A stretch of 9,699 nt of DNA. Origin: Chitinophagaceae bacterium (GTDB lineage Bacteria; Bacteroidota; Bacteroidia; Chitinophagales; Chitinophagaceae). The position numbers were made by a program, and so were the translations under genes. The stretch's first letter is position 1, and every line of letters begins with the position of its first letter. The DNA lies in the NCBI GenBank assembly GCA_947442905.1, contig CANEWV010000034.1:1-9699 (forward strand), read 5' to 3'. The notes below the pieces were generated by a model. It was given only the letters and a program-made list of their open reading frames with translations, ran no database searches and was not told where the DNA came from. This document shows, one piece after another, positions 1 through 6,726 of this stretch.

Positions 1-1238
1 AAATCAATATCATTTTCTTTGGCACCGTTGTATTCGATATGTCCAATTTGTGGTCTATACAGTCCTACTAATAATTTAACGAGTGTGCTTTTGCCTGCAC
101 CAGAAGGGCCAACAAAGGCAATGGTTTCACCTAGCTTAACACTAAATGAGATATTATCAAGTGCCTTAAACTGTGCGCTTTGGTGCTGAAATGAAACACC
201 TGCAAAAGAGAGGGTTTGAATGGCCCCAACACTTGTTGGATGCGCAGGTCTCGCTTCCACCTCGCGGCTCATGAGCTTATGAAAGTTTTGAAGTGATGCT
301 TCTGCTTCTCTGTAGCTCAAAATAATACTACCAATTTCTTGTAGGGGGCCAAAAATAAAAAAGCTATAAAATTGTAATGAAATTAATTCACCCACCGTTA
401 ATACGTCTCTATAAATAAGCCACATGAGTGTAAATGTGATTACTTGTCTTAAAAAGTTTACAAGTGTTCCTTGTATAAAACTAAGGGAACGAATACTTTT
501 TACTTTTTTGAGTTCTAGCCCTAAAATTTTATAGGTATTGGTATTGAGCCTTTTTACTTCTTGATCTGTTAATCCTAAACTTTTTACAAGTTCAATATTA
601 CGTAAGCTTTCTGTGGTCGTACCTGCAAGCGCAGTTGTTTCTCCAACAATTGCTTTTTGAATTACTTTTATTTTTTTGCTTAATAGGTTGGTAACCGCGC
701 CAATCAAAATGGCACCCCCTAAATAAATTGGAACAATTGACCAGTGAAGTCTAGTTGCATAAATAGATACGAATACCACACTCACAATAATTCCAAATAG
801 CACATTGATTACATACCCAATAAATTTTTCGGTGTCGGCTCTAACTTTAGTTAATATCGAAAGTGTTTCACCACTTCTTTGGTCTTCAAAATCTTGATAG
901 GGTAAGCGCATGGAGTGCTGTAGCCCATCTGTAAATATTTTGGCACCAAATTTTTGAATGACTACATTAACGGTATAATCCTGAAAAGCCTTTGCGAGCC
1001 TACTGACCATGGCAGTGCCCACGAGTAAAAAAAGCATACCCATGATGCCTTTTATAAATGCACTTTCGCTTCTGAAACTTCCGTCTGCATTGGTTTTGGC
1101 ATGATTGGCAAACTGATCTATAAGCTTACCAAAAATCATAGGATCAAATAGCGAAAAGGTTTGATTGATGCCTGCTAATAGTAATGCTAAAAGTACAAGC
1201 CCTTTGTAGGGCTTTAAATAGGTGATAAGTAATTTCAT
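1..1238 (-). CDS. ABC exporter, fused permease and ATPase (MsbA-like), 3' end missing
   Basis: This is a half-type ABC exporter with a membrane domain fused to an ATPase. Such proteins act as homodimers or heterodimers in the inner membrane, exporting lipids, peptides or drugs. I translated 412 residues from the ATG at 1238; the frame stays open to the left edge, so the rest of the ATPase domain lies outside. Six hydrophobic segments are visible (about residues 14-31, 64-80, 143-160, 166-186, 262-276 and 284-308), followed by the start of the nucleotide-binding domain with Walker A GPSGAGKST at residues 377-385. The signature motif, Walker B and H-loop are not in the window. It starts 12 bp after the engB stop, so the two are probably co-transcribed. 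The substrate cannot be told from sequence; MsbA-like lipid export is possible, but this is a general family assignment. Confidence 0.93.
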   Translation of the reverse strand, partial: MKLLITYLKPYKGLVLLALLLAGINQTFSLFDPMIFGKLIDQFANHAKTNADGSFRSESAFIKGIMGMLFLLVGTAMVSRLAKAFQDYTVNVVIQKFGAKIFTDGLQHSMRLPYQDFEDQRSGETLSILTKVRADTEKFIGYVINVLFGIIVSVVFVSIYATRLHWSIVPIYLGGAILIGAVTNLLSKKIKVIQKAIVGETTALAGTTTESLRNIELVKSLGLTDQEVKRLNTNTYKILGLELKKVKSIRSLSFIQGTLVNFLRQVITFTLMWLIYRDVLTVGELISLQFYSFFIFGPLQEIGSIILSYREAEASLQNFHKLMSREVEARPAHPTSVGAIQTLSFAGVSFQHQSAQFKALDNISFSVKLGETIAFVGPSGAGKSTLVKLLVGLYRPQIGHIEYNGAKENDID

Positions 1239-1250
1239 AAAATTATATTA

Positions 1251-1886
1251 TTATTCGGCTGCTTTGGCAGCTTCATTGCAAGTGTCAATAAATGCTAGCA
1301 TTTCTGGCCTGCCTGTTTTTAATTCGGCGCTCGTTACAAAATGTCTGGGTAAAAACTGCCAACTTTCTTTTAATACAGTAAAAAAGCTTTCTATGTTTCT
1401 TTTAACAACACCTGGTTTTTCTTTATCAATTTTTGTAAATACGAGTGTAAATACAATACCCCAACTATCTAACTGACTAATAAATTCAAGATCATTTTTT
1501 TGAGGGCCATGTCTGCTATCAATGAGTACAAAAACTTGTACTAGATTTTCTCTCTTTTTAAAATAGCCTTCAATCATTTGCTCCCAACGTCTTCTATCTG
1601 TTTGAGATCTTTTTGCATATCCGTAACCTGGCAAATCAACAATAAACCATTTGCTTCTTGGTGCTTTTGCCTTTTGTGTACTTTCTATTTCAAAGTGGTT
1701 GATGAGCTGCGTTTTTCCGGGCGTTCCAGATGTTTTGGCTAAACTTTTCTGACCGGTAAGCATGTTAATCAACGAAGATTTGCCCACATTGCTTCGTCCA
1801 ATAAAAGCATACTCGGGCTTATCAGGTTTTGGGCATTTGTCAAAACTGGGACTAGAAACCAAATAGCTGGCTTTTGTAATTTCCAT
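1251..1886 (-). CDS. engB: Ribosome-biogenesis GTP-binding protein EngB (YihA/YsxC)
   Basis: EngB is a small TRAFAC-class GTPase needed for assembly of the large ribosomal subunit in many bacteria. The 211 residues match the usual family length. All GTPase motifs are present: G1 GRSNVGKSS at 30-38, a G2-type threonine in the stretch SGTPGKTQ at 53-60, G3 DLPG at 84-87, G4 TKID at 151-154 and G5 TSAE at 185-188. The segment GYGYAK just after G3 (87-92) is typical of the EngB family. The ATG at 1886 gives the expected short N-terminal lead before the G domain. An ABC exporter gene follows 12 bp downstream. Upstream, a strong hairpin terminator ends only about 11 bp before this start codon, so where engB transcription begins is unclear. 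Confidence 0.97.
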   Translation of the reverse strand: MEITKASYLVSSPSFDKCPKPDKPEYAFIGRSNVGKSSLINMLTGQKSLAKTSGTPGKTQLINHFEIESTQKAKAPRSKWFIVDLPGYGYAKRSQTDRRRWEQMIEGYFKKRENLVQVFVLIDSRHGPQKNDLEFISQLDSWGIVFTLVFTKIDKEKPGVVKRNIESFFTVLKESWQFLPRHFVTSAELKTGRPEMLAFIDTCNEAAKAAE

Positions 1887-1896
1887 GCTGCAAGGT

Positions 1897-1929
1897 AATA
1901 AAAAGCCCGCTTAATTGGATAAGCGGGCT
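1897..1929 (-). terminator. Rho-independent terminator after the haem-protein gene
   Basis: A perfect 10-bp inverted repeat (AGCCCGCTTA at 1904-1913 and its complement at 1920-1929) encloses a six-base loop. On the minus strand the stem is followed by a T-rich run (TTTTTATT), the form of an intrinsic terminator; on the plus strand no T run follows, so it acts in the minus direction. It lies 25 bp past the stop codon of the haem-protein gene and almost touches the engB start region. Confidence 0.85.
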
Positions 1930-1954
1930 AATAAAAGAGCGCAGATTAACGCTA

Positions 1955-2443
1955 TTAATTCTTTTTGATTAAACTATCAATTGGATAGGTGGCTTTCATA
2001 GAATCAAGCACAGATTGTGCCCAATTTGAAAGAACAGCTCGTTCTTCTTGTGTTAATTTTGCTTGATTATGAATGAGCCTGTAAGTTTCAAGTGGCATTT
2101 CACCTTCTTTAACCTGTTCAATCACTTCCTCCATTTTATGGTACTGTTTGCGCAAGGTATAATTGGCAAAATCGTCTAAATTAAAATGTTTTTTTCCGTC
2201 TACTACATGGTCATTGATCCACCAAGCAAGTGGTTGTACACCAGCGTATCAAGGATATTTTGTGTTATTACTATGGCAGTCATTACAGGCTTTTACTAAA
2301 ATAGCATCCACTTTTTTTGATACTGGATAAAGGGTTGCAATATTTTTTGAATGGTCGTCCGATACATTTTTTTCAGATTTAAATGCTTGTAGGACAACTA
2401 AGACAACAACAAGTGCAATGCCTATTTTTTTTAGTAAACGCAT
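1955..2443 (-). pseudogene. Membrane-anchored c-type haem-binding protein, interrupted by an in-frame TGA
   Basis: Read in one frame this is a 162-codon gene for a Bacteroidota haem-binding-domain protein (Pfam Haem_bd type, by recall). It has a hydrophobic N-terminal anchor or signal (about residues 7-21), a CNDCH haem-attachment motif (53-57) and the family stretch NNTKYP. After the stop it continues with the aromatic-rich VQPLAWW segment and a conserved His (H79), then a charged C-terminal half with EGEMP and IHNQAKLT motifs. The frame is broken only at codon 65, TGA (complement of TCA at 2249-2251), where relatives have Trp (YPWY). There is no frameshift. One base change, T instead of C at plus-strand 2249, explains it. 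If translated normally, the product is a 64-residue fragment with haem-binding cysteines but without the C-terminal half. It starts 11 bp after gpmI and is followed by a terminator, so it is the distal gene of that unit. It could be a recent pseudogene, a read-through gene or a sequencing error. Confidence 0.85.
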
Positions 2444-2454
2444 GGGAGGTTTTT

Positions 2455-3975
2455 TTAAATTAAAATATTTCCGGTCATTTCTGCCGGTATGGGAAGTTCC
2501 ATTAATTGTAAAATAGTTGGTGCAATATCTCCAAGTTTACCCGCTTTAATGGTCACTTTTAAATCAGTGTCCACCAAAAATAAAGGTACCAAATTTAAAG
2601 TATGTGCCGTGTTAGGGCTTCCGTCTTCATTGATCATAAAATCGGCGTTGCCATGGTCTGCGGTAACAAGTAGGGTGTAGCCGTGCGCAAGACCCGCTGT
2701 AACTACTCTTTCTACGCAGGCGTCTACGGTTTCAACTGCTTTAATTGCTGCCTCAAAAATACCGGTATGGCCCACCATATCTGCGTTTGCGTAGTTTAGG
2801 CAAATGAAATCTGCAGATTCAGCTTCTATTTCTGGAATCAATAAATCGGTGATGCCAACAGCGCTCATTTCTGGTTGTAAATCATAAGTAGCCACTTTTG
2901 GTGAAGCCACCATAATTCTATTTTCTCCTTCAAAAGGTTGTTCTCTGCCACCGCTAAAAAAGAAAGTTACATGCGGGTATTTTTCGGTTTCGGCAATTCT
3001 TATTTGTTTTTTACCATGTGCCGCTAATACTTCCCCCAATGTATTTTGTAAATTATCATTTTCAAATACCACGTGTACGCCTTTAAATGTTTGGTCGTAC
3101 TGGGTCATGGTGGTGTAATGAAGCGCTAATGGCTGCATGTTATATTCAGGAAATGCTTGTTGTGTTAACACTTCTGTAATTTCTCTACAACGGTCTGTTC
3201 TAAAATTAAAACAAAATACTGCGTCACCCTCTTTGATAGCAGCAATAGGTTGGTTATTGTCATCTACAATAACAGTAGGCAATAAAAATTCGTCGGTGGT
3301 ATTTGCTGCGTACCCAGCTTCTAAAGCTGCTGTAGCGCTAGTGGCGCGAGGCCCAGCGCTATGCACCAAACAATCATAGGCAAGCTTTACTCTTTCCCAT
3401 CTTTTATCGCGGTCCATGGCGTAGTAGCGGCCACTAATCGTTGCAATTTTTCCTACACTATTTTGTAAATGCCTGGTAAGCGTAGTAATAAAACCTAGGC
3501 CACTTTTTGGATCCGTATCTCTTCCGTCTGTAAATGCATGAATGTAAACTTCGTTAAGACCGTTTGCTTTACAATAATCACAAATAGCGTTAAGGTGATT
3601 GATATGTGCATGTACACCACCATCACTTACAAGTCCCATTAAGTGTAGTGGTTTATTATTTGTTTTTGCATAGCTAACAGCTTCCAAAAAAGTTTTATTG
3701 TTAGAAAGTTCACCGGTTTTTATCGCAACATTAATGCGTTGAAGTTCCTGGTATACAATTCTTCCGGCACCAATATTTAAGTGACCAACTTCTGAATTTC
3801 CCATTTGACCTTCCGGAAGGCCCACATCTTCGCCACATGTAACAAGTGTACTATTGGCATATTTTGTATAGAGGCTATTTACAAAAGGCGTTTTTGATTG
3901 TTGAATGGCATCTGACATTTTTTTTGTACCAAGTCCCCATCCGTCCATGATTACGAGAATTACTTTGCGTTTCAT
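2455..3975 (-). CDS. gpmI: 2,3-bisphosphoglycerate-independent phosphoglycerate mutase
   Basis: GpmI interconverts 3-phosphoglycerate and 2-phosphoglycerate in glycolysis and gluconeogenesis, using two metal ions (usually manganese) and a phosphoserine intermediate. The 506 residues are full length. Visible catalytic residues are D11 in MDGWG, the nucleophile S61 in MGNSEVGH, the substrate-binding stretch FTDGRDTDP (148-156), R188-D190 in AMDRDKRW, and the metal ligands D399 and H403 (NADMVGHTG), D440-H441 (TADHGN) and H458 (NTAHT). All are offset by a constant amount from the Bacillus enzyme numbering I recall. The first ATG must be used or nearly so, because MDGWG begins at residue 10. A Bacteroidota-type promoter ends five bases before this ATG. 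The haem-protein gene lies 11 bp downstream. Confidence 0.98.
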   Translation of the reverse strand: MKRKVILVIMDGWGLGTKKMSDAIQQSKTPFVNSLYTKYANSTLVTCGEDVGLPEGQMGNSEVGHLNIGAGRIVYQELQRINVAIKTGELSNNKTFLEAVSYAKTNNKPLHLMGLVSDGGVHAHINHLNAICDYCKANGLNEVYIHAFTDGRDTDPKSGLGFITTLTRHLQNSVGKIATISGRYYAMDRDKRWERVKLAYDCLVHSAGPRATSATAALEAGYAANTTDEFLLPTVIVDDNNQPIAAIKEGDAVFCFNFRTDRCREITEVLTQQAFPEYNMQPLALHYTTMTQYDQTFKGVHVVFENDNLQNTLGEVLAAHGKKQIRIAETEKYPHVTFFFSGGREQPFEGENRIMVASPKVATYDLQPEMSAVGITDLLIPEIEAESADFICLNYANADMVGHTGIFEAAIKAVETVDACVERVVTAGLAHGYTLLVTADHGNADFMINEDGSPNTAHTLNLVPLFLVDTDLKVTIKAGKLGDIAPTILQLMELPIPAEMTGNILI

Positions 3976-3979
3976 ACTA

Positions 3980-4010
3980 CAAATTTACAACCTTTATTTT
4001 TGAGGCAAAA
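3980..4010 (-). promoter_or_regulatory. Bacteroidota-type promoter for gpmI, possibly giving a leaderless mRNA
   Basis: On the minus strand a -7 element TAAATTTG (3987 to 3980) matches the Bacteroidota consensus TAnnTTTG exactly. A -33 element TTTTG (4010 to 4006) sits 18 bases upstream, close to the usual spacing. The -7 element ends just five bases before the A of the gpmI ATG at 3975, so the transcript would begin at or within a few bases of the start codon. Confidence 0.65.
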
Positions 4011-4016
4011 CCTCAA
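4000..4016. promoter_or_regulatory. Small palindrome around the gpmI -33 element
   Basis: The inverted repeat TTGAGG (4000-4005) and CCTCAA (4011-4016) encloses CAAAA, which on the minus strand is the TTTTG -33 element of gpmI. It lies in the 110-bp divergent spacer and could be an operator half-site pair. Six base pairs in AT-rich DNA can also arise by chance. Confidence 0.3.
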
Positions 4017-4055
4017 TTTTAAAGGGTATAACCTTATTAATTGCTGCATCTTAGT

Positions 4056-4063
4056 TATTTTTG
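4056..4063 (+). promoter_or_regulatory. Candidate -7 element for the DUF4783-yciH unit
   Basis: TATTTTTG matches TAnnTTTG exactly and ends 22 bp before the ATG at 4086, leaving room for a short leader. No convincing -33 TTTG is seen at the right distance; the nearest TTG (4041-4043) is only 12 bases upstream. It is supported mainly by its position in a divergent intergenic spacer. Confidence 0.45.
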
Positions 4064-4085
4064 GGGAGTCAATTAAAATCAGACC

Positions 4086-4481
4086 ATGAAAAAGCATTTA
4101 TTAGGCCTCTTATTTCCTTTGTTGCTGTTAACTACAGCATTTGAGGGGCCATTTCAAGGAGATGCGGATCTGGTGATTACTGCTTTAAAATCTGGAAATC
4201 CTGCGGAGATAGCAAAACATTTTGCAGTGGTAGTAGACATAAAATTTTTAGACGCCCCCGAAGATAAAATTGTAGCAAATGATAAGGCCGCCGAAAAATT
4301 GGCTGCTTTTTATAACGATTATAAGATTAAAGGGTTTGAGCGCACAGCCCAACGAGAAATCGGTAATACGATGTACATGACTGGTAAAATTAGCGGAGCT
4401 ACTAAAAATTATAACATTACACTCATGCTCATGAAAAAAAATACAGCGCCGTATCATATTGTAACCCTTCGTGTTAACTAA
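4086..4481 (+). CDS. Exported DUF4783 family protein
   Basis: This is a 131-residue protein of the DUF4783 family, small exported proteins found in Bacteroidota with no established function. The N-terminus MKKHLLGLLFPLLLLTTAF is a clear Sec signal peptide (charged start, leucine-rich core) with no lipobox cysteine, so the mature part of about 112 residues is probably periplasmic. The body resembles the family in the stretch ALKSGNPAEIAKHF (about 33-46) and in an alternating beta-rich C-terminus ending YHIVTLRV. There are no cysteines or obvious catalytic motifs. The gene opens a plus-strand unit diverging from gpmI, with a TAnnTTTG element upstream, and yciH follows after 15 bp. The family name comes from recall of sequence pattern, not a search. 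Confidence 0.8.
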   Translation: MKKHLLGLLFPLLLLTTAFEGPFQGDADLVITALKSGNPAEIAKHFAVVVDIKFLDAPEDKIVANDKAAEKLAAFYNDYKIKGFERTAQREIGNTMYMTGKISGATKNYNITLMLMKKNTAPYHIVTLRVN

Positions 4482-4496
4482 TCACCTTTTATTTTC

Positions 4497-4841
4497 ATGA
4501 ATAAAAAAAATAAGTCAGACGTAAGAGGGTTCATTTACAGCACAGATCCTAACTTTAATTTTGAGCCAGCGCAGGATGAAATACTAGAAACTTTACTACC
4601 GGCCAAGCAGCCGCTACGCATTAAGCTAGACTCAAAACACAGAGCTGGTAAGGCTGTTACACTTATTACAGGTTTTATTGGAACTGCTGATGACGTTGAA
4701 AAATTAGGCAAGCAGCTAAAAAACTTTTGTGGTACAGGTGGTTCTGTAAAAGATGCCGAAATTATTGTGCAAGGAGATCAGCGGGATAAAGTGCTTCAGT
4801 GGCTTTTAAAAAATGGTTATAGTGCTACTAAAAAAATCTAG
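4497..4841 (+). CDS. yciH: SUI1/eIF1-like translation factor, YciH family
   Basis: This 114-residue protein has a bacterial SUI1 domain (about 38-107), related to eukaryotic eIF1, which guards start-codon selection. In E. coli YciH is reported to affect initiation fidelity, but its role is less settled than that of IF1-IF3. The hallmark segments are visible: a basic loop followed by VTLITGF (residues 48-60, with R49 and K52), and CGTGG followed by VKDAEIIVQGDQRDK (78-98). A lysine-rich N-terminus and a 35-residue lead precede the domain. It lies 15 bp after the DUF4783 gene and is the only gene in the window ending in TAG. Its stop is 12 bp from that of the convergent dnaX gene, with no hairpin between them. 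Confidence 0.93.
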   Translation: MNKKNKSDVRGFIYSTDPNFNFEPAQDEILETLLPAKQPLRIKLDSKHRAGKAVTLITGFIGTADDVEKLGKQLKNFCGTGGSVKDAEIIVQGDQRDKVLQWLLKNGYSATKKI

Positions 4842-4853
4842 CACCCATCTGCA

Positions 4854-6650
4854 TTAATAATCAATTTCTAATTTCAGTTTTTCTTTCAATTCTTTTAGTA
4901 ACGGGTACTGCTCACTAATGCGTTCAAATTTTTGCTTACTATTAAGTCGCATATGAATAGGTACGTCTTCTTTTTCTGTCGCATCTACTATAATGCTAAA
5001 TTTTATTGAGCGGTTATTGAACGTTGAAAATATCTGATCAATCAGCATCATGCGTTCCTGTTCAACAAACTTTTGAGCCGTTAAACCAGGTACGCGAACC
5101 GTAAAATGGATATCGTTTTCAATTTCTAAAACAGCCATTTTAAAGGTTCCTGAAGCAGAGTGCTTTTGTTGTGCTTCAAGTGTGGCGCCGTAAGCGTCCC
5201 AACAAGCCCTAAGTTTTTCGATATTGAGCGATTCAGCTTCTTTAACCTCTTCAATGGCGTATTGGTCACCATATTTCTCTCTTAAAGTTGATAAAAGGTT
5301 CTTTTTAGGACCAGCAGGGGCGGTAGCAACAGGAGCAATAGGGACTGAAGGTGCAACCTCAGTTGCACTGACATGAACAGGAGTCTGCTCTTGTTTTGCT
5401 ACTTCTTTTTGTATCGTTAATGTAGCAGTTGTTTTGATTGAAACCGGCGGAGCCGCAATTTGAATAGAAGGTATACTTTTTGTTCTAATGGCTACTGGTC
5501 CGTCAATCCGTTTTTTTTTTATAATAGACCCGTTTTCTGAAGCAAGTTCAATGGCTTCTTGTAAGAAGTTTAATTTAATGAGCGTTAATTCTACGTGTAA
5601 TCTTTTGTTGCGCGCCATTTTATAATTGATCTCTGCTTCATTTAAAATATTGAGCGCACTTACCAAATAGGACATACCCATCTTAGCAGCAGCACCAGTA
5701 TATTTATCCTGCATACCTTCTACTACTTCTAGTAAAGGAGCAGATTTTGGATCCTTACAAACCAAAATATTGCGAATGAATTCTGCAAAGCCGTTGAGTA
5801 CCATATCCCCTTCAAAACCCTTTCTATTGATTTCGTCATAGAGGACCATCGATGCCGCCAAATCCTTGGCCTGCATACTTTCTAGCAATTTAAAATAGTA
5901 ATCTTCGTCTAAAATATTTAAGTGCTCTAAAGTATTTTGATAGGTTAAACTACCACCTGTAAAGCTTACAATTTTATCTAGTATACTCAGTGAATCTCGC
6001 ATGCAGCCTTCACTCTTTTGTGCAATTACTTGAAGTGCAGCGCGTTCGGCTTTGATAGATTCTTTACCCGCAATTTCTTCTAAGTGGTCTACGGTATCGT
6101 TATTGGTAATTCGTTTAAAATCAAAAATTTGACAACGGCTTAAAATGGTAGGAAGTATTTTATGTTTTTCGGTAGTTGCTAAAATAAAAATCGCATAAGA
6201 AGGCGGCTCTTCTAATGTTTTTAAAAATGCATTAAACGCACTAGCGCTAAGCATGTGGACCTCATCCACAATATATACTTTGTATTTTCCTGCTTGAGGT
6301 GCAAATCTTACTTGTTCTACTAGTGATCTAATATCATCTACCGAGTTGTTACTCGCCGCATCAAGTTCATGAATATTCAAAGATGTGCCTGCGTCAAAAG
6401 ATACGCAGCTATTACAGGTGTTACAAGCTTCACCTTCTGGGGTAGGGCTTGTACAGTTGATGGTTTTGGCTAAAATTCTAGCACATGTTGTTTTACCAAC
6501 GCCCCTTGGACCACAAAACAAAAACGCATGTGCGAGTTGGTTGTTTTTAATAGCGTTTTTTAGGGTTGTCGTAATGTGCGATTGCCCAACAACGGTATTA
6601 AAGTTTTGGGGTCTATACTTACGGGCCGAAACAACAAAATGATTTTCCAT
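4854..6650 (-). CDS. dnaX: DNA polymerase III subunit gamma/tau (clamp loader), with an internal A10 slippery run
   Basis: DnaX is the ATPase motor of the clamp loader that places the beta clamp on primed DNA; its long tau form also links polymerases in the replisome. From the ATG at 6650 it has 598 residues; an upstream TTG at 6674 is in frame but gives an unlikely extension. Numbered from that ATG: RKYRP (10-14), Walker A GPRGVGKTT (47-55), zinc cysteines C66, C76, C79 and C82, Walker B DEVH (129-132), SRC (171-173) and sensor-2 type R218 in GCMRDSLS. The clamp-loader core ends near residue 375. A Pro/Ala/Thr-rich linker (about 390-460) leads to a C-terminal tau domain. Between them lies a run of ten As encoding K378-K380. 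It follows the GNAT-like gene by 76 bp. Confidence 0.97.
   Translation of the reverse strand: MENHFVVSARKYRPQNFNTVVGQSHITTTLKNAIKNNQLAHAFLFCGPRGVGKTTCARILAKTINCTSPTPEGEACNTCNSCVSFDAGTSLNIHELDAASNNSVDDIRSLVEQVRFAPQAGKYKVYIVDEVHMLSASAFNAFLKTLEEPPSYAIFILATTEKHKILPTILSRCQIFDFKRITNNDTVDHLEEIAGKESIKAERAALQVIAQKSEGCMRDSLSILDKIVSFTGGSLTYQNTLEHLNILDEDYYFKLLESMQAKDLAASMVLYDEINRKGFEGDMVLNGFAEFIRNILVCKDPKSAPLLEVVEGMQDKYTGAAAKMGMSYLVSALNILNEAEINYKMARNKRLHVELTLIKLNFLQEAIELASENGSIIKKKRIDGPVAIRTKSIPSIQIAAPPVSIKTTATLTIQKEVAKQEQTPVHVSATEVAPSVPIAPVATAPAGPKKNLLSTLREKYGDQYAIEEVKEAESLNIEKLRACWDAYGATLEAQQKHSASGTFKMAVLEIENDIHFTVRVPGLTAQKFVEQERMMLIDQIFSTFNNRSIKFSIIVDATEKEDVPIHMRLNSKQKFERISEQYPLLKELKEKLKLEIDY
5511..5520 (-). 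promoter_or_regulatory. A10 slippery run in dnaX, candidate programmed frameshift site
   Basis: The coding strand reads ATA AAA AAA AAA CGG, an unbroken run of ten As. A one-base backward slip (or one A added in the transcript) gives ACG GAT then TGA at 5505-5503, ending the protein at 382 residues. Loss of one A reaches TAG at 5494-5492 after 385 residues. Both would yield a gamma-like protein lacking the tau tail. I see no clear downstream stem-loop. Confidence 0.6.
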
Positions 6651-6726
6651 AACAGGGTTGCAATATAAGCACAACGGTAGGCTTCCCCTTATCTAAACCC
6701 CACCTTTTTTGCACATGGGTATAATT

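Noticed and set aside
1955..2155. A separate 66-residue gene starting at a TTG
   Set aside because: It is the in-frame continuation of the haem-protein gene after the TGA at 2249-2251; the sequence between the TGA and the TTG also matches the family, so it is not an independent gene.
2249..2251. Genome-wide UGA-to-Trp recoding
   Set aside because: Roughly thirty other Trp codons in the window are TGG and no second in-frame TGA occurs, so one site is not enough evidence for a changed code.
4000..4020. Intrinsic terminator on the plus strand (TTGAGG/CCTCAA then TTTT)
   Set aside because: The stem is only six base pairs, there is no plus-strand gene upstream to terminate, and it overlaps the gpmI promoter; an operator or chance is more likely.
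6651..6674. Upstream TTG start for dnaX adding eight residues
   Set aside because: The added residues (with two cysteines) are unlike DnaX N-termini, while the ATG at 6650 places RKYRP at the usual distance from the start.
6651..6726. A dnaX promoter in the 76-bp gap (TATATTGC as a -7 element)
   Set aside because: It departs from TAnnTTTG at the key TTTG positions and has no matching -33 element, so it is too weak to call.
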